NCBI GenBank assembly: GCA_963807085.1
Contig: CAWEBB010000028.1
Location: 1 to 64,000 of the forward strand
DNA length: 64,000 nucleotides
Direction: 5' to 3'
Source of the DNA: JACKII01 sp963807085
GTDB lineage: Bacteria; Pseudomonadota; Alphaproteobacteria; Bin95
The position numbers were made by a program, and so were the translations under genes. The notes below the pieces were generated by a model, which saw only the letters and a list, made by a program, of their open reading frames with translations, searched no databases and was not told where the DNA came from. Positions 50,800-59,727 of the stretch are shown here, in pieces (position 1 is the stretch's first letter; every line of letters begins with the position of its first letter).

Positions 50800-50900
50800 A
50801 AGTCAGAACAGGGAGGCTTAACGTCTGGGAGACGAGTTCTGGCAGCATATGCATCTGCACAGCCGCAACAGAACTATGGCTATCGCCTTGCGATAACTGT
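50771..50900 (-). ncRNA. Candidate trans-acting small RNA
   Basis: In a 424-base gene-free region the minus strand can form four consecutive hairpins: 50881-50895 (TATCGC/GCGATA), 50835-50875 (AGTTCTG/CAGAACT arms with GCATATGC inside), 50822-50834 (CGTCT/AGACG with a CCC loop), and a strong terminator at 50780-50799. The loop sequence CTCCCA and the single-stranded CCTCCC between hairpins resemble the anti-Shine-Dalgarno motifs of AbcR-type alphaproteobacterial sRNAs. A GATACT box (50905-50910) lies where a -10 element would be; the -35 is weak. It could instead be the 3'UTR of the methyltransferase gene at 51112. Confidence 0.5.
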
Positions 50901-51111
50901 TTTGAGTATCCTCCGAATTTTTCGCTTGCGGTAGGGGAAATATTGCTGGCCAGCTATGCGGCAATTGCATGGCTTTACATTCGTTCCCGTAAAGCCGCCG
51001 ACCCTATCGGCTCCTCGGTAGGCCATTCGGCGGAAGGCGCTCTACTGAATGTTGAGCGCGGGGGCGCCTGTCCGACCACCAGAATGAATATCTCAACGCT
51101 CGGGAGGAAAT

Positions 51112-51771
51112 CTAAGCGCTCTTCACGCCGCCCATCAGCATCACATTGCCGTGCAGATGCAGGAGTTGAGCGCCGAAGCCCGACTTGAGCAGCCATGCCT
51201 GGAAATCTGCCAACCGCGCGGGGCGGTTGTTGCTGGCCAGGTCCGCCTCATAGGCCGCAAAATCCGGCGCGTCACGCATGGCGACGCCGTACACCCGCTC
51301 GATCCGGCCCCAAATGGCGCGCTGCATGGGGAAGCATGCAGGCTCCGCGAGCCGCACCCGGTCATAGAGCAGAAACGCGCCGCCGGGCTTCAGCCGGTCC
51401 GCAGTGGCCTGAATACATGCCTGTTTGGCCTGGTCCGTCAGATCGTGGAACACCAGGGCCGTAAAGGCTGCATCATAGGGACCGGCGGCGGGGTTGAGCG
51501 GGTTTGGCTGCATCAGATCCGCCTCGGCCAGCCTCACCTGCTCTTGCCACGGCGCCAGCGCCTTCGCTGCCTCCGCCAGGGACTCCGGCTTGAAATCCAG
51601 GCCCGTCAGATGCAGGTCGCCGCGCCTTTCCAACAGCAGCCTATCGACAAAGCCGGTGCCGCACCCCAGATCCAGAACATGGCCGCCTCGCGGCACGAGA
51701 TCCGCCAGCACGCTCACAAGCACGTCGAGCTGCTCGGGCCGGGTCGGGTGGCGCTGAATGGGGTCCTGCAT
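51112..51771 (-). CDS. Class I SAM-dependent methyltransferase
   Basis: 219 residues. VLDLGCGTGFVDRLLLERRG is motif I, LTGLDFKPESLAEAAKALAP motif II, and YDAAFTALVFHDLTDQAKQ with RLKPGGAFLLYDRV the later motifs. The N-terminus (MQDPIQRHPTRPEQLDVLVS) is helical. Substrate unknown. Divergent from the molybdenum hydroxylase gene, with 121 bases between. The next terminator downstream is more than 300 bases away, after the candidate small RNA. Confidence 0.85.
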   Translation of the reverse strand: MQDPIQRHPTRPEQLDVLVSVLADLVPRGGHVLDLGCGTGFVDRLLLERRGDLHLTGLDFKPESLAEAAKALAPWQEQVRLAEADLMQPNPLNPAAGPYDAAFTALVFHDLTDQAKQACIQATADRLKPGGAFLLYDRVRLAEPACFPMQRAIWGRIERVYGVAMRDAPDFAAYEADLASNNRPARLADFQAWLLKSGFGAQLLHLHGNVMLMGGVKSA

Positions 51772-51892
51772 AGGTGCTTGTCTCCAGCAGCGGCTAGTGC
51801 GCTGACGCGTTTGGTGTTCAAAGGCTCCGGCGGCATGCTACCAAGGATGCAAATCATTCGCGACCCGCATGCGCACGCCAAAGGAACGTCAG

Positions 51893-54274
51893 ATGAACGA
51901 CGCGATCAATGTCATGGACGCCGGCTTTGAGAAATTCGGTATCGGCCAGCCGGTTCCGCGCAAGGAAGACCCGATGCTGGTGACGGGCAAGGGCCGCTAC
52001 ACCGACGATATCAGCCTGCCCGGCCAGCTCTACGGCGTCATCGTGCGCAGCCCCTATGCGCACGGAATGATCAATGCCATCGAGACCGAAGAAGCCAAGG
52101 TGATGCCCGGTGTTCTGGCGGTCTATACCGGCCACGACCTGATCGCGGCGGGCCTGGAGAAAATGGGTGCCGGCATAAACTTCAAGCAGCGCAATGGCTC
52201 CGACATGCCGAAGCCGGTGCAGGCGCCGCTCGCCATCGACAAGGTGCGCTATGTGGGCGACCCGGTCGCCATCGTCATTGCCGAAGCCCGCCACCAAGCC
52301 AAGGACGCCGCAGAAGCTGTCCTGATCGACGTCGAGCAATTACCCGCCGTCACCCGCGCGGCGGAGGCGGTGAAGCCTGGCGCGCCGCAGCTTTGGGACG
52401 CGACGCCGGGCAATGTGGTGCTGGACTTCCACCACGGCGAATCCGAGGCGGTGGACAAGGCCATTGCGGAGGCGGCGCACGTGGTCTCCATGGAAATCGA
52501 GAACTCGCGCGTCGTGGTCAACGCGATGGAGCCGCGCTCGGCCATCGCCGAATACGATGCCGCGGCAGACCACTACACCCTGCGGCTCGGCTGTCAGGGC
52601 GCCTTTCCGATGCGGAACAATATCGCGAACCTGCTGGGCGTCTCGCGAGAACAGGTGCGGGTGCTGGTCGGCAATGTGGGCGGCAGCTTCGGCATGAAGT
52701 CCGCGGCTTATCCGGAATATGTGGCGCTGCTGCACGCGGCCAAGGCGCTGGGTCACCCCGTGAAATGGACCGACGAGCGCTCCGAAAGTTTCCTTTCGGA
52801 CTCGCATGGCCGCAGCCACGAGATGAAGCAGACGCTCGCCTTCGACAAGGACGGCCGCATCACGGCGCTGCGGGTGGAAGGCTACGGCAATATCGGCGCA
52901 AACCTCTCCAACGGCACGGTGATGCAGCCGACCGGCAATGTCGTGAAAAATACGATCAGCGTCTACGCGACGCCACTGCAGGACGTCAGCACCAAGGCCG
53001 TGTTCACCAACGCGACACCCGTCGGTCCCTATCGCGGCGCCGGGCGGCCGGAGAGCAATTATTACATCGAGCGGCTGCTGGACGAGGCGGCCCACCAGAT
53101 GGGCATCGACCGGGTCGAAATCCGCAAGCTGAACCACATCAAGCCGGAGCAGTTTCCCTACACCACGCCGGCCGGCACCACCTATGACAGTGGCGACTTT
53201 ACCGGGCTACTGGAAAAAGCGGTGACGGCGGCCGACTATGACGGATTTGAAGCGCGCGAGCAGGAGAGCCGGAACAGGGGCCTGCTGCGCGGCCTGGGCA
53301 TCGGCCAGTATCTGGAGGTCACCGGCCCGCCGTCCAAAGAAATGGGCGGCATCCGCTTCGAGGATGACGGCACCGTCACCATCATCACCGGCACGCTCGA
53401 CTATGGCCAAGGCCACGCGACGCCTTTCGCGCAGGTGCTGTCGTCACGCCTCGGCATTCCGTTCGACCGGATCAACCTGTTGCAGGGCGACTCGGATGAG
53501 TTGCTGGCAGGCGGCGGCACCGGCGGTTCCAAATCGATGATGACCTCTGGTCAGGCCATCTTTGAGGCCGGCGAGATTGTCAAGGAGAACGGCACCAAGA
53601 TCGCCGCCCATCTGCTGGAGGCATCCGCCGCCGATATCGAATTTCACGTGGGCCCACGCGGCGGCGAGTTCGAAATCGTCGGTACCGACCGGCGCGTCGG
53701 CATCATGGAGCTGGCCGAGCAAATTCGGGGCGGCCTGAAACTACCTGCCGACGTGCCGCAATCGCTCTCCGTCGCGCATGTGGCCGACGGCCCGCCCTTT
53801 GCCTATCCGAACGGCTGCCACATCGCCGAGGTCGAGGTGGACCCGGAAACCGGCATCACGCAGGTCGTGAAATATACCATGGTCAACGATTTCGGCGTGG
53901 TGGTGAACCCGATGCTGGTCGAAGGCCAGGCCCATGGCGGCGTCGCGCAGGGCCTGGGCCAGGCATTGCTGGAGCGCGTGGTCTATGACGAGGATGGCCA
54001 GCCGCAGACCGGCTCCTATATGGATTATGCCCTGCCCCGCGCCAGCGACATGCCGTGGATGGAGGTAAATTATCACAGCGTCCCGGCCAAGACGAACCTG
54101 CTGGGCGTGAAGGGTTGCGGCGAGGCCGGCTGCGCCGGCGCCATGCCCAGCATCATGAACGCGCTCGTCGATGCGCTGCGCCGGGAATACGGCATCAACC
54201 ACATCGACATGCCGGCAACACCGCTGCGCGTCTGGCAGGCGATCCAGGCCGCCAAGGCCGGCGGAAAGGGCTGA
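51893..54274 (+). CDS. Xanthine dehydrogenase-family molybdopterin-binding subunit (form II CoxL-like)
   Basis: 793 residues, the large catalytic subunit of molybdenum hydroxylases. IGQPVPRKEDPMLVTGKGRY opens the family; VGNVGGSFGMKSAAYPEYVA binds the cofactor; VGPYRGAGRPESNYYIERLL carries the form II motif (YRGAGR, not the AYRCSFR of true CO dehydrogenase); GCGEAGCAGAMPSIMNAL holds the catalytic Glu. So it oxidises an aldehyde, purine or aromatic N-heterocycle rather than CO, by family rule. The FAD-binding and 2Fe-2S subunits normally encoded beside it are absent on both sides. ATG 51893 follows AAAGGAACGTCAG. Confidence 0.9.
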   Translation: MNDAINVMDAGFEKFGIGQPVPRKEDPMLVTGKGRYTDDISLPGQLYGVIVRSPYAHGMINAIETEEAKVMPGVLAVYTGHDLIAAGLEKMGAGINFKQRNGSDMPKPVQAPLAIDKVRYVGDPVAIVIAEARHQAKDAAEAVLIDVEQLPAVTRAAEAVKPGAPQLWDATPGNVVLDFHHGESEAVDKAIAEAAHVVSMEIENSRVVVNAMEPRSAIAEYDAAADHYTLRLGCQGAFPMRNNIANLLGVSREQVRVLVGNVGGSFGMKSAAYPEYVALLHAAKALGHPVKWTDERSESFLSDSHGRSHEMKQTLAFDKDGRITALRVEGYGNIGANLSNGTVMQPTGNVVKNTISVYATPLQDVSTKAVFTNATPVGPYRGAGRPESNYYIERLLDEAAHQMGIDRVEIRKLNHIKPEQFPYTTPAGTTYDSGDFTGLLEKAVTAADYDGFEAREQESRNRGLLRGLGIGQYLEVTGPPSKEMGGIRFEDDGTVTIITGTLDYGQGHATPFAQVLSSRLGIPFDRINLLQGDSDELLAGGGTGGSKSMMTSGQAIFEAGEIVKENGTKIAAHLLEASAADIEFHVGPRGGEFEIVGTDRRVGIMELAEQIRGGLKLPADVPQSLSVAHVADGPPFAYPNGCHIAEVEVDPETGITQVVKYTMVNDFGVVVNPMLVEGQAHGGVAQGLGQALLERVVYDEDGQPQTGSYMDYALPRASDMPWMEVNYHSVPAKTNLLGVKGCGEAGCAGAMPSIMNALVDALRREYGINHIDMPATPLRVWQAIQAAKAGGKG

Positions 54275-54279
54275 ATATC

Positions 54280-55140
54280 ATGGCTTCAGCGCGCCACGAA
54301 CGGCAGACCGTAATGCTGGGCGACCGGCGTTATGCCGTCCACCGCGACTGGGCGCAATGGCCGGCCGATGTTGCCCGGGGCTTCCTCAGTTGGGTCACTG
54401 TCGGCAGCGACGGCCGGATCTATACATTGCAACGCGGCGCGACGCCGGTCGTGGTGTTCGAGGCCGACGGCTCGTTTGCGGATGCCTGGGGCGATGACCT
54501 GATCGCCGATGGGCATGGCATCTGGGCGACACCGCCGGGCCAGGGTGACGGCCGCCTGCTCATCGCCGACCGCGACGCTCACCAGATCATCGTTACCGAC
54601 CTGAACGGCGCGGTGCAGCAGCGCCTAGGCAGCCGACACGCGCCAAGCGAAGGGGCACCGTTCAACCACCCCACCCATGCAAGCCAGGCGCCCGACGGCC
54701 AGATCTATGTGTCGGACGGCTATGGCGGCGTGCATGTGCATCGGTTTGCGGCAGGCGGGGCGCTGATGGCGACTTGGGGCAAAGTGGGCGACGGCCCCGG
54801 CGAATTCACCACGCCGCACGCCACCTGGGCGTTGGCTGACCGGGTGTTGGTCGCCGATCGGGAGAATAACCGGGTGCAGGTGTTCAGCCGCGACGGCACT
54901 CACCTCCACGACCTGACAGGCCTGTTTCATCCGATGGCAATTTGGGTCGATGGCGACGGCTTCGCCTATGTCTCCGACCAGGTGCCGCGCATCCTAAAAT
55001 ATGCCCCGGACGGCGCGGTCGTCGGCCGATGCCGCGGCGCCATCAACGGTGCCCACGGGTTGACCGGCGATGGGGCGGGCAACCTGTACCTGGCGGAGCT
55101 GCCGCCCGCCGGCCTTACCCAACTGGAACGGCTGCCGTAG
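54280..55140 (+). CDS. NHL-repeat beta-propeller protein
   Basis: 286 residues. Repeating units such as VTVGSDGRIYTL, GRLLIADRDAHQIIVTDLNG, ASQAPDGQIYVSDGYGGVHV, DRVLVADRENNRVQVFSRDG and WVDGDGFAYVSDQVPRILKY are NHL-type blades; about six make one propeller. FNHPTHAS and TPHATWAL place His residues in the central channel, as in peptidylglycine lyase-like or SMP-30-like hydrolases, so an enzyme is possible. No signal peptide. It begins 5 bases after the molybdenum hydroxylase stop (GGAAAGG precedes), so the two are one operon. Confidence 0.85.
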   Translation: MASARHERQTVMLGDRRYAVHRDWAQWPADVARGFLSWVTVGSDGRIYTLQRGATPVVVFEADGSFADAWGDDLIADGHGIWATPPGQGDGRLLIADRDAHQIIVTDLNGAVQQRLGSRHAPSEGAPFNHPTHASQAPDGQIYVSDGYGGVHVHRFAAGGALMATWGKVGDGPGEFTTPHATWALADRVLVADRENNRVQVFSRDGTHLHDLTGLFHPMAIWVDGDGFAYVSDQVPRILKYAPDGAVVGRCRGAINGAHGLTGDGAGNLYLAELPPAGLTQLERLP

Positions 55141-55152
55141 AAGCGGCGCTAG

Positions 55153-55866
55153 CTACCGGAAATCGTTCCAGGCAATCTCCAGGATCAGCTTGCGCTTGAC
55201 TGCCGCGGCGAAGGTTGCGCGGCTGTCGGCCGTAATCACAAAACTGCCGGGGCCGCCGGTGATATAGTCGGCGAACGCCTGCTCAAGGTCATAGGCGACG
55301 GGCCGTCCACTGCATTCCACGGCACGGCAAAGAATGGCCAGGCCATTGATCGTGATCCCCGCCGCAATGATCTGCGCGCGGACCGGTTGGATTTCCAGGC
55401 CATTGAAGTTATAGGCGCTGTCGCCCGAGAAATCGATGACCCGTCGCAACCCTTTTAGGTCGTTACCCTCGATCAAGTTATGGGCGATCTGCAGGGCATT
55501 GCCGATCGCATTCGAGCCGAAGGCTCGGCGGGGCGCGGCCTGCAGCGCAGCGGCGAAGCCGGCGGCATCGGCCGCGCCGGCGATGACGGTCCAGGGCACC
55601 ACCACGTCTTGATGTCGGAAGTCTCCCCACTCGACGAAGGTGACGGCCACCTTGCCGTGCCAGCCCCCGGTCATGGCCTTCAGCACGGCCGGGTCGGTGA
55701 TCGCCGAGGCATAGCCTTCCCGCTGAAAGGCGATCTCGGCCGCATCTATGGAGCCGGAGGCATCCGACAAGAGCACCAGCTCCAGGTCGACAGCCTCTTG
55801 CTGGGCCCCGGCAGCCACAGGCACAGCGGCCAGGGCAAGAATGGCATAGAAAGCAAGCATGCGCAT
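55153..55866 (-). CDS. DUF1194 (VWA-like) exported protein A
   Basis: 237 residues. A signal peptide MRMLAFYAILALAAVPVAAG ends near AQQEAVD. Then VDLELVLLSDASGSIDAAEI is a von Willebrand A-type beta strand with the MIDAS-like DASGS motif. The DUF1194 pattern continues with RVIDFSGDSAYNFNG and YITGGPGSFVITADSR. GGAGG lies 7 bases before ATG 55866. It is divergent from a second DUF1194 gene only 163 bases away. Likely periplasmic, metal-dependent protein binding; the partner is unknown. Convergent with the NHL gene. Confidence 0.88.
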   Translation of the reverse strand: MRMLAFYAILALAAVPVAAGAQQEAVDLELVLLSDASGSIDAAEIAFQREGYASAITDPAVLKAMTGGWHGKVAVTFVEWGDFRHQDVVVPWTVIAGAADAAGFAAALQAAPRRAFGSNAIGNALQIAHNLIEGNDLKGLRRVIDFSGDSAYNFNGLEIQPVRAQIIAAGITINGLAILCRAVECSGRPVAYDLEQAFADYITGGPGSFVITADSRATFAAAVKRKLILEIAWNDFR

Positions 55867-56028
55867 GGGCGATCCTCCGCTGTCAGACCCGAACCGTCCG
55901 GTGAATACGGTAAACGAGTCAAGCGCATTGGCGGCGGCCTTGTCCGGCCCGGTCGGTCCTGCCCGTTCAGCAAGAAGTGATGCCGGCTTCCGCTCGACAA
56001 CAGCCCGGGCCGGGTTCACTGTTTTGCC

Positions 56029-56874
56029 ATGCGACGCTTGTTTTTGTCCCTATTGGCGGTTGCGTTCGTTTACGGCGCCGACCCCGGACCGGCTCCGGCT
56101 CAGATGCCCCAAGGGCAGACGAACCTGGAGACGGTCGATATCGAACTGGTCCTGGCCGTCGATGTGTCCCGCTCCATGAGCCCGCGCGAGTTGGAAATCC
56201 AGCGACGCGGCTATGCCGAAGCACTGACCGATCGAGAGGTGTTGGCCGCCATTCAAGCCGGCATTTATGGCCAGATCGCGTTGACTTACATCGAGTGGGC
56301 GGGCGCGCTGTCGCAACGGACCATTGTCGGCTGGACTCTGATCCGGACGGAGCGGGACGCGGCCGGCTTTGCCGCACGGCTGACCGCGCATTTTGATCGG
56401 TCGTTACGGCGAACTTCGATATCCGGCGCGCTCGACTTCGCTTCTCGCCTGTTCGACGGCAACGGTTTCCGCGGGCTGCGACGGGTGATCGATGTGTCGG
56501 GCGACGGGCCGAATAACGAGGGCCGCATGGTAACCCTGGCCCGCGACGAGGCGGTCGCCGGCGGCATCGTCATCAACGGGCTGCCGCTCATGACACAGGA
56601 TGGCCTGGGCAGCCAATGGCGCCTGAAGGACCTCGATCTCTACTACCGCGACTGCGTAATCGGCGGTCCCGGCGCATTTGTGGTGCCGGTGCTCGACTGG
56701 GCGCACTTTCCCGCCGCCGTGCGGCGCAAGCTGGTTCTGGAACTGGCGTCTCGGCAACCGCCCTGGCAGCCATGGGCGCCGCCTGCTGCCCGGCTGCTGC
56801 ACGCTGCGGATGCCGGCTTCGACTGCCTGATCGGCGAAAAGATCTGGGACACGTTCATGGGCGATATGCAATAG
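56029..56874 (+). CDS. DUF1194 (VWA-like) exported protein B
   Basis: 281 residues. Signal peptide MRRLFLSLLAVAFVYGADPG. VDIELVLAVDVSRSMSPREL carries the MIDAS-type DVSRS motif; RRVIDVSGDGPNNEGRMVTL and CVIGGPGAFVVPVLDWAHFP are family blocks. It has a C-terminal extension of about 30 residues beyond protein A (HAADAGFDCLIGEKIWDTF). Together with protein A it forms a divergent pair of paralogues, with similarity along the whole VWA core. Stop overlaps a 39-base palindrome. Confidence 0.88.
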   Translation: MRRLFLSLLAVAFVYGADPGPAPAQMPQGQTNLETVDIELVLAVDVSRSMSPRELEIQRRGYAEALTDREVLAAIQAGIYGQIALTYIEWAGALSQRTIVGWTLIRTERDAAGFAARLTAHFDRSLRRTSISGALDFASRLFDGNGFRGLRRVIDVSGDGPNNEGRMVTLARDEAVAGGIVINGLPLMTQDGLGSQWRLKDLDLYYRDCVIGGPGAFVVPVLDWAHFPAAVRRKLVLELASRQPPWQPWAPPAARLLHAADAGFDCLIGEKIWDTFMGDMQ

Positions 56875-56912
56875 AGCAGATCCCGATCTGTTTGGATCGG
56901 GTAAATCTGCTC
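56874..56912. repeat. Long palindrome (REP-like) after DUF1194 gene B
   Basis: GAGCAGATCCCGATC and GATCGGGTAAATCTGCTC pair around TGTTTG with a small bulge, followed by AAAATCTAG. The arms begin in the stop codon of the preceding gene. Similar GAGCA...TGCTC palindromes are widespread between genes in alphaproteobacteria, so it may be a dispersed repeat that also ends transcription. Confidence 0.6.
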
Positions 56913-57121
56913 AAAATCTAGAAATTAGAGCATCGTACCCCGACAAGTTGATCGCCATAGCGATCCAATTGATCGGGCGATGCTCTTGCATGGGCGATAG
57001 GTAATAGCCCCGCCAAGGACGCCATTGTTGGCATGGCGATCCGGCAAAGGCATAATTCGCGCCCGATCAACGGTGCCCGCCGCGTCTGGCTCCTACTTCC
57101 CCGCCGATCCGGATCGATCTC

Positions 57122-57877
57122 ATGCCCCATCTGTTGAAAATTTTGGTCCTTGGCACGCTTGCCATCATCCTGCCGCTCGTGGCGGCGGCGGCCGCGGAGA
57201 AATCCGCCCGCACCGCGCTCGTCGGATTCAGTGAAGCACCCGATACGCTGACCGTGTATTTCTCCCTGTCTTGCCCTCATTGCCTGACATCGATCGAAAA
57301 AACCCACAAGAAGGTTCGGGAGATGGTGAGGGCAAAGATGCTCAAGCTGGAACTGGTCGAAATACCCGGCGCGATCGGCCAGCCACCCGGTGCGGCCTAC
57401 GCCGGCGAAGAGGAGAAACTGCGGGCGATCCGTAATGGCTACCAAGCCTCGCTGGCCTACGCCTGTGCAGGTCTGCTGGAGCCGGAGGAAGCCTGGCGGC
57501 GGTTACAGACCTTTTATGTTGCACTGCGAAAGACCATCGACCCGGCCCTGTTCGATTACACGAATTGGGCGTTCGCCAAGCCGGATCATCTCACAGAGAC
57601 CGCAACCAAGCCGTGGCCGGATCCTGCCTCCACCCAGAGCGGGCGGATGATCGCCGCCTACTATGTGACACGGATGCAGGTAGGCTGGCCGCCGCACTTG
57701 GAGATGCGACGCTGCGTGTCGGACGCGGACGAGCGCCGGAGGATTTTGGACCGGCTCAACGCGCGATCGGCCCGCTTCAAGGCGACCGGATACCGGGGCG
57801 TGCCCGTGTATCTGTTGAACGGGAAGCGAATTTCACGCTCGGAGTTCGAGAGAATCATGAGCCGCAAGAGCGAATAG
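57122..57877 (+). CDS. DsbA-like thioredoxin-fold exported protein
   Basis: 251 residues. Signal peptide MPHLLKILVLGTLAIILPLV ends near the AAAAA stretch. LTVYFSLSCPHCLTSIEKTH carries the CPHC active site (Cys51, Cys54), the same as in DsbA. A helical insertion follows, and GYRGVPVYLLNGKRISRSEF contains the cis-Pro (VPVY) needed for the fold. It would act as a periplasmic thiol oxidase or reductase. No DsbB partner nearby; the DUF1194 proteins next door are possible clients, though this is only suggested by position. Confidence 0.85.
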   Translation: MPHLLKILVLGTLAIILPLVAAAAAEKSARTALVGFSEAPDTLTVYFSLSCPHCLTSIEKTHKKVREMVRAKMLKLELVEIPGAIGQPPGAAYAGEEEKLRAIRNGYQASLAYACAGLLEPEEAWRRLQTFYVALRKTIDPALFDYTNWAFAKPDHLTETATKPWPDPASTQSGRMIAAYYVTRMQVGWPPHLEMRRCVSDADERRRILDRLNARSARFKATGYRGVPVYLLNGKRISRSEFERIMSRKSE

Positions 57878-58037
57878 GATCGCTGTAAAATCTCGGTTGT
57901 CTGCCTGTCCTGGATGAACCTTGGCGGGTACCGCTACTGCCCGGCCCTCTTGCGCATCGCCCCGCCCGGCGTCATATCGAGACTGGAAAATTCCGAACGG
58001 AATTTGTTCATCACCTCCCCTTATTTGAGGATCGTTC

Positions 58038-59621
58038 ATGGCCGCCGCCCTTAGCGAGCAGGTCGCGCGCCGGCGCACCTTTGCCATCATTGCCCACCCC
58101 GACGCGGGCAAGACAACACTCACCGAAAAGCTGCTGCTGTTCGGCGGGGCGATCAAGGCAGCCGGCGCGGTCAAGGCGCGGGGCGAGCAGCGGCGATCGC
58201 GCTCGGACTGGATGAAGGTGGAGCGGGAGCGGGGCATTTCCGTCGCCTCCTCCGTCATGACCTACGAGCATGAGGGCAATACCTTCAACCTGCTGGACAC
58301 GCCGGGCCACGAGGATTTTTCCGAAGATACCTATCGTGTTTTGACCGCGGTCGACTCGGCTATCATGGTGTTGGATGGGGCGAGGGGGATCGAACCGCAG
58401 ACCCTGAAGCTGTTCGAGGTCTGCCGCCTGCGCGACATCCCCATCATCACCTTCATCAACAAATACGACCGGGAGTCGCTCGATCCGTTCGAACTGATCG
58501 ACCAGATCGAGCAGACGCTGGCGCTGGACGTGACCCCGGCGAGCTGGCCCATCGGCATGGGGCGCGATTTCCTCGGCTGCTACGACTTGCTGCGCGACAG
58601 CCTGCACCTGGTCTCGCGCTCCCGCGACGGCCTGCCGGATCCGGGCGAGCGCTGCCACGGCATCGACGACCCGAAGCTGGACGAAATGTTGCCGGCGGAC
58701 AAGGTCGCGCAACTGCGCGAAGAAGTGGAGATGGCGCGTGAACTCTGCCCCGCCTTCGATATGGAGATGTTCCGCGAAGGCCACATGACGCCGGTGTTTT
58801 TCGGCAGCGCCATCAACAGCTTTGGAGTGCATGAACTGCAGGAGGGCCTGGCCGCTCTCGCGCCGCCGCCCCGCGTCCAGCCTACCGAAAGCCGGGCGGT
58901 TAAGCCCGACGAGGAGAAGGTCAGCGCCTTTGTCTTTAAAATCCAGGCGAACATGGACCCCAGGCACCGGGACCGCATCGCCTTTGTCCGGCTCTGCTCC
59001 GGCGAGTTCAGGCGCGGCATGAAGCTTCGCCACGTACGCAGCGGCAAAAACCTCGCGATCGCCGCGCCGCTGATGTTTCTGGCACAGGACCGGGAGGTGG
59101 CCGAGCAGGCCTATCCGGGCGACATTCTTGGCATTCCGAACCATGGCAATTTGCGGATCGGCGACGCGCTGACCGAGGGCGAGGAGCTACGCTTCACCGG
59201 CATTCCCAGCTTCGCGCCGGAACACCTGCAACGCGCCATGCCGGAAGACCCTATGAAGGCCAAGCATCTGGGCAAGGCCCTGTTCGAACTGGCGGAGGAA
59301 GGCGTTGCCCGCGTCTTCCGGCCGTTGATGGACGCTCATTGGATCGTCGGCGTGGTCGGCGCTTTGCAATTCGAGGTGCTGGCCGACCGGATCCGCACGG
59401 AATATGGCATTCCGGTCCGCTTCGAACACGCCGGATTGCATACTGCCCGCTGGATCAGCGGGCCCAGTGAACGAAGTATTAAGGATTTTCAGGACAAGAA
59501 TAGGTCAGCATTCGCCGAGGACCATGACGGGTCACCGGTGTTTCTGGCGCGGAATGCGTGGCATCTCTCGCATACGGCCGAGCAGTTTCCGGATCTTTCG
59601 TTTTTGAAAACAAAGGAATAA
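58038..59621 (+). CDS. prfC: Peptide chain release factor 3
   Basis: 527 residues, matching RF3. P-loop AHPDAGKTTLTEKLLLFGGA, switch I ERERGISVASSVMTYEHEG, switch II DTPGHEDFSEDTYR, and base-recognition NKYDR (usually NKLDR or NKMDR). The RF3-specific segments WPIGMGRDFLGCYDLL and GALQFEVLADRIRTEY are present. It is a GTPase that recycles RF1/RF2 from the ribosome. GAGGATCGTTC precedes ATG 58038. Single gene; not clearly linked to its neighbours. Confidence 0.96.
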   Translation: MAAALSEQVARRRTFAIIAHPDAGKTTLTEKLLLFGGAIKAAGAVKARGEQRRSRSDWMKVERERGISVASSVMTYEHEGNTFNLLDTPGHEDFSEDTYRVLTAVDSAIMVLDGARGIEPQTLKLFEVCRLRDIPIITFINKYDRESLDPFELIDQIEQTLALDVTPASWPIGMGRDFLGCYDLLRDSLHLVSRSRDGLPDPGERCHGIDDPKLDEMLPADKVAQLREEVEMARELCPAFDMEMFREGHMTPVFFGSAINSFGVHELQEGLAALAPPPRVQPTESRAVKPDEEKVSAFVFKIQANMDPRHRDRIAFVRLCSGEFRRGMKLRHVRSGKNLAIAAPLMFLAQDREVAEQAYPGDILGIPNHGNLRIGDALTEGEELRFTGIPSFAPEHLQRAMPEDPMKAKHLGKALFELAEEGVARVFRPLMDAHWIVGVVGALQFEVLADRIRTEYGIPVRFEHAGLHTARWISGPSERSIKDFQDKNRSAFAEDHDGSPVFLARNAWHLSHTAEQFPDLSFLKTKE

Positions 59622-59727
59622 CGGAAAAACTTGCGGACACCGCGGCAATAGGTTTCAATAACCATAAAGCATGGATCAAAAACCATGCTGGAAAACGAAA
59701 ACAAAAACTGAGAGCGGAACGTGAACT

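Noticed and set aside
50582..50860. Small minus-strand frame ending at the terminator, like an attenuation leader peptide
   Set aside because: It has no run of regulatory codons, and no biosynthetic gene lies downstream; the hairpins fit a small RNA better.
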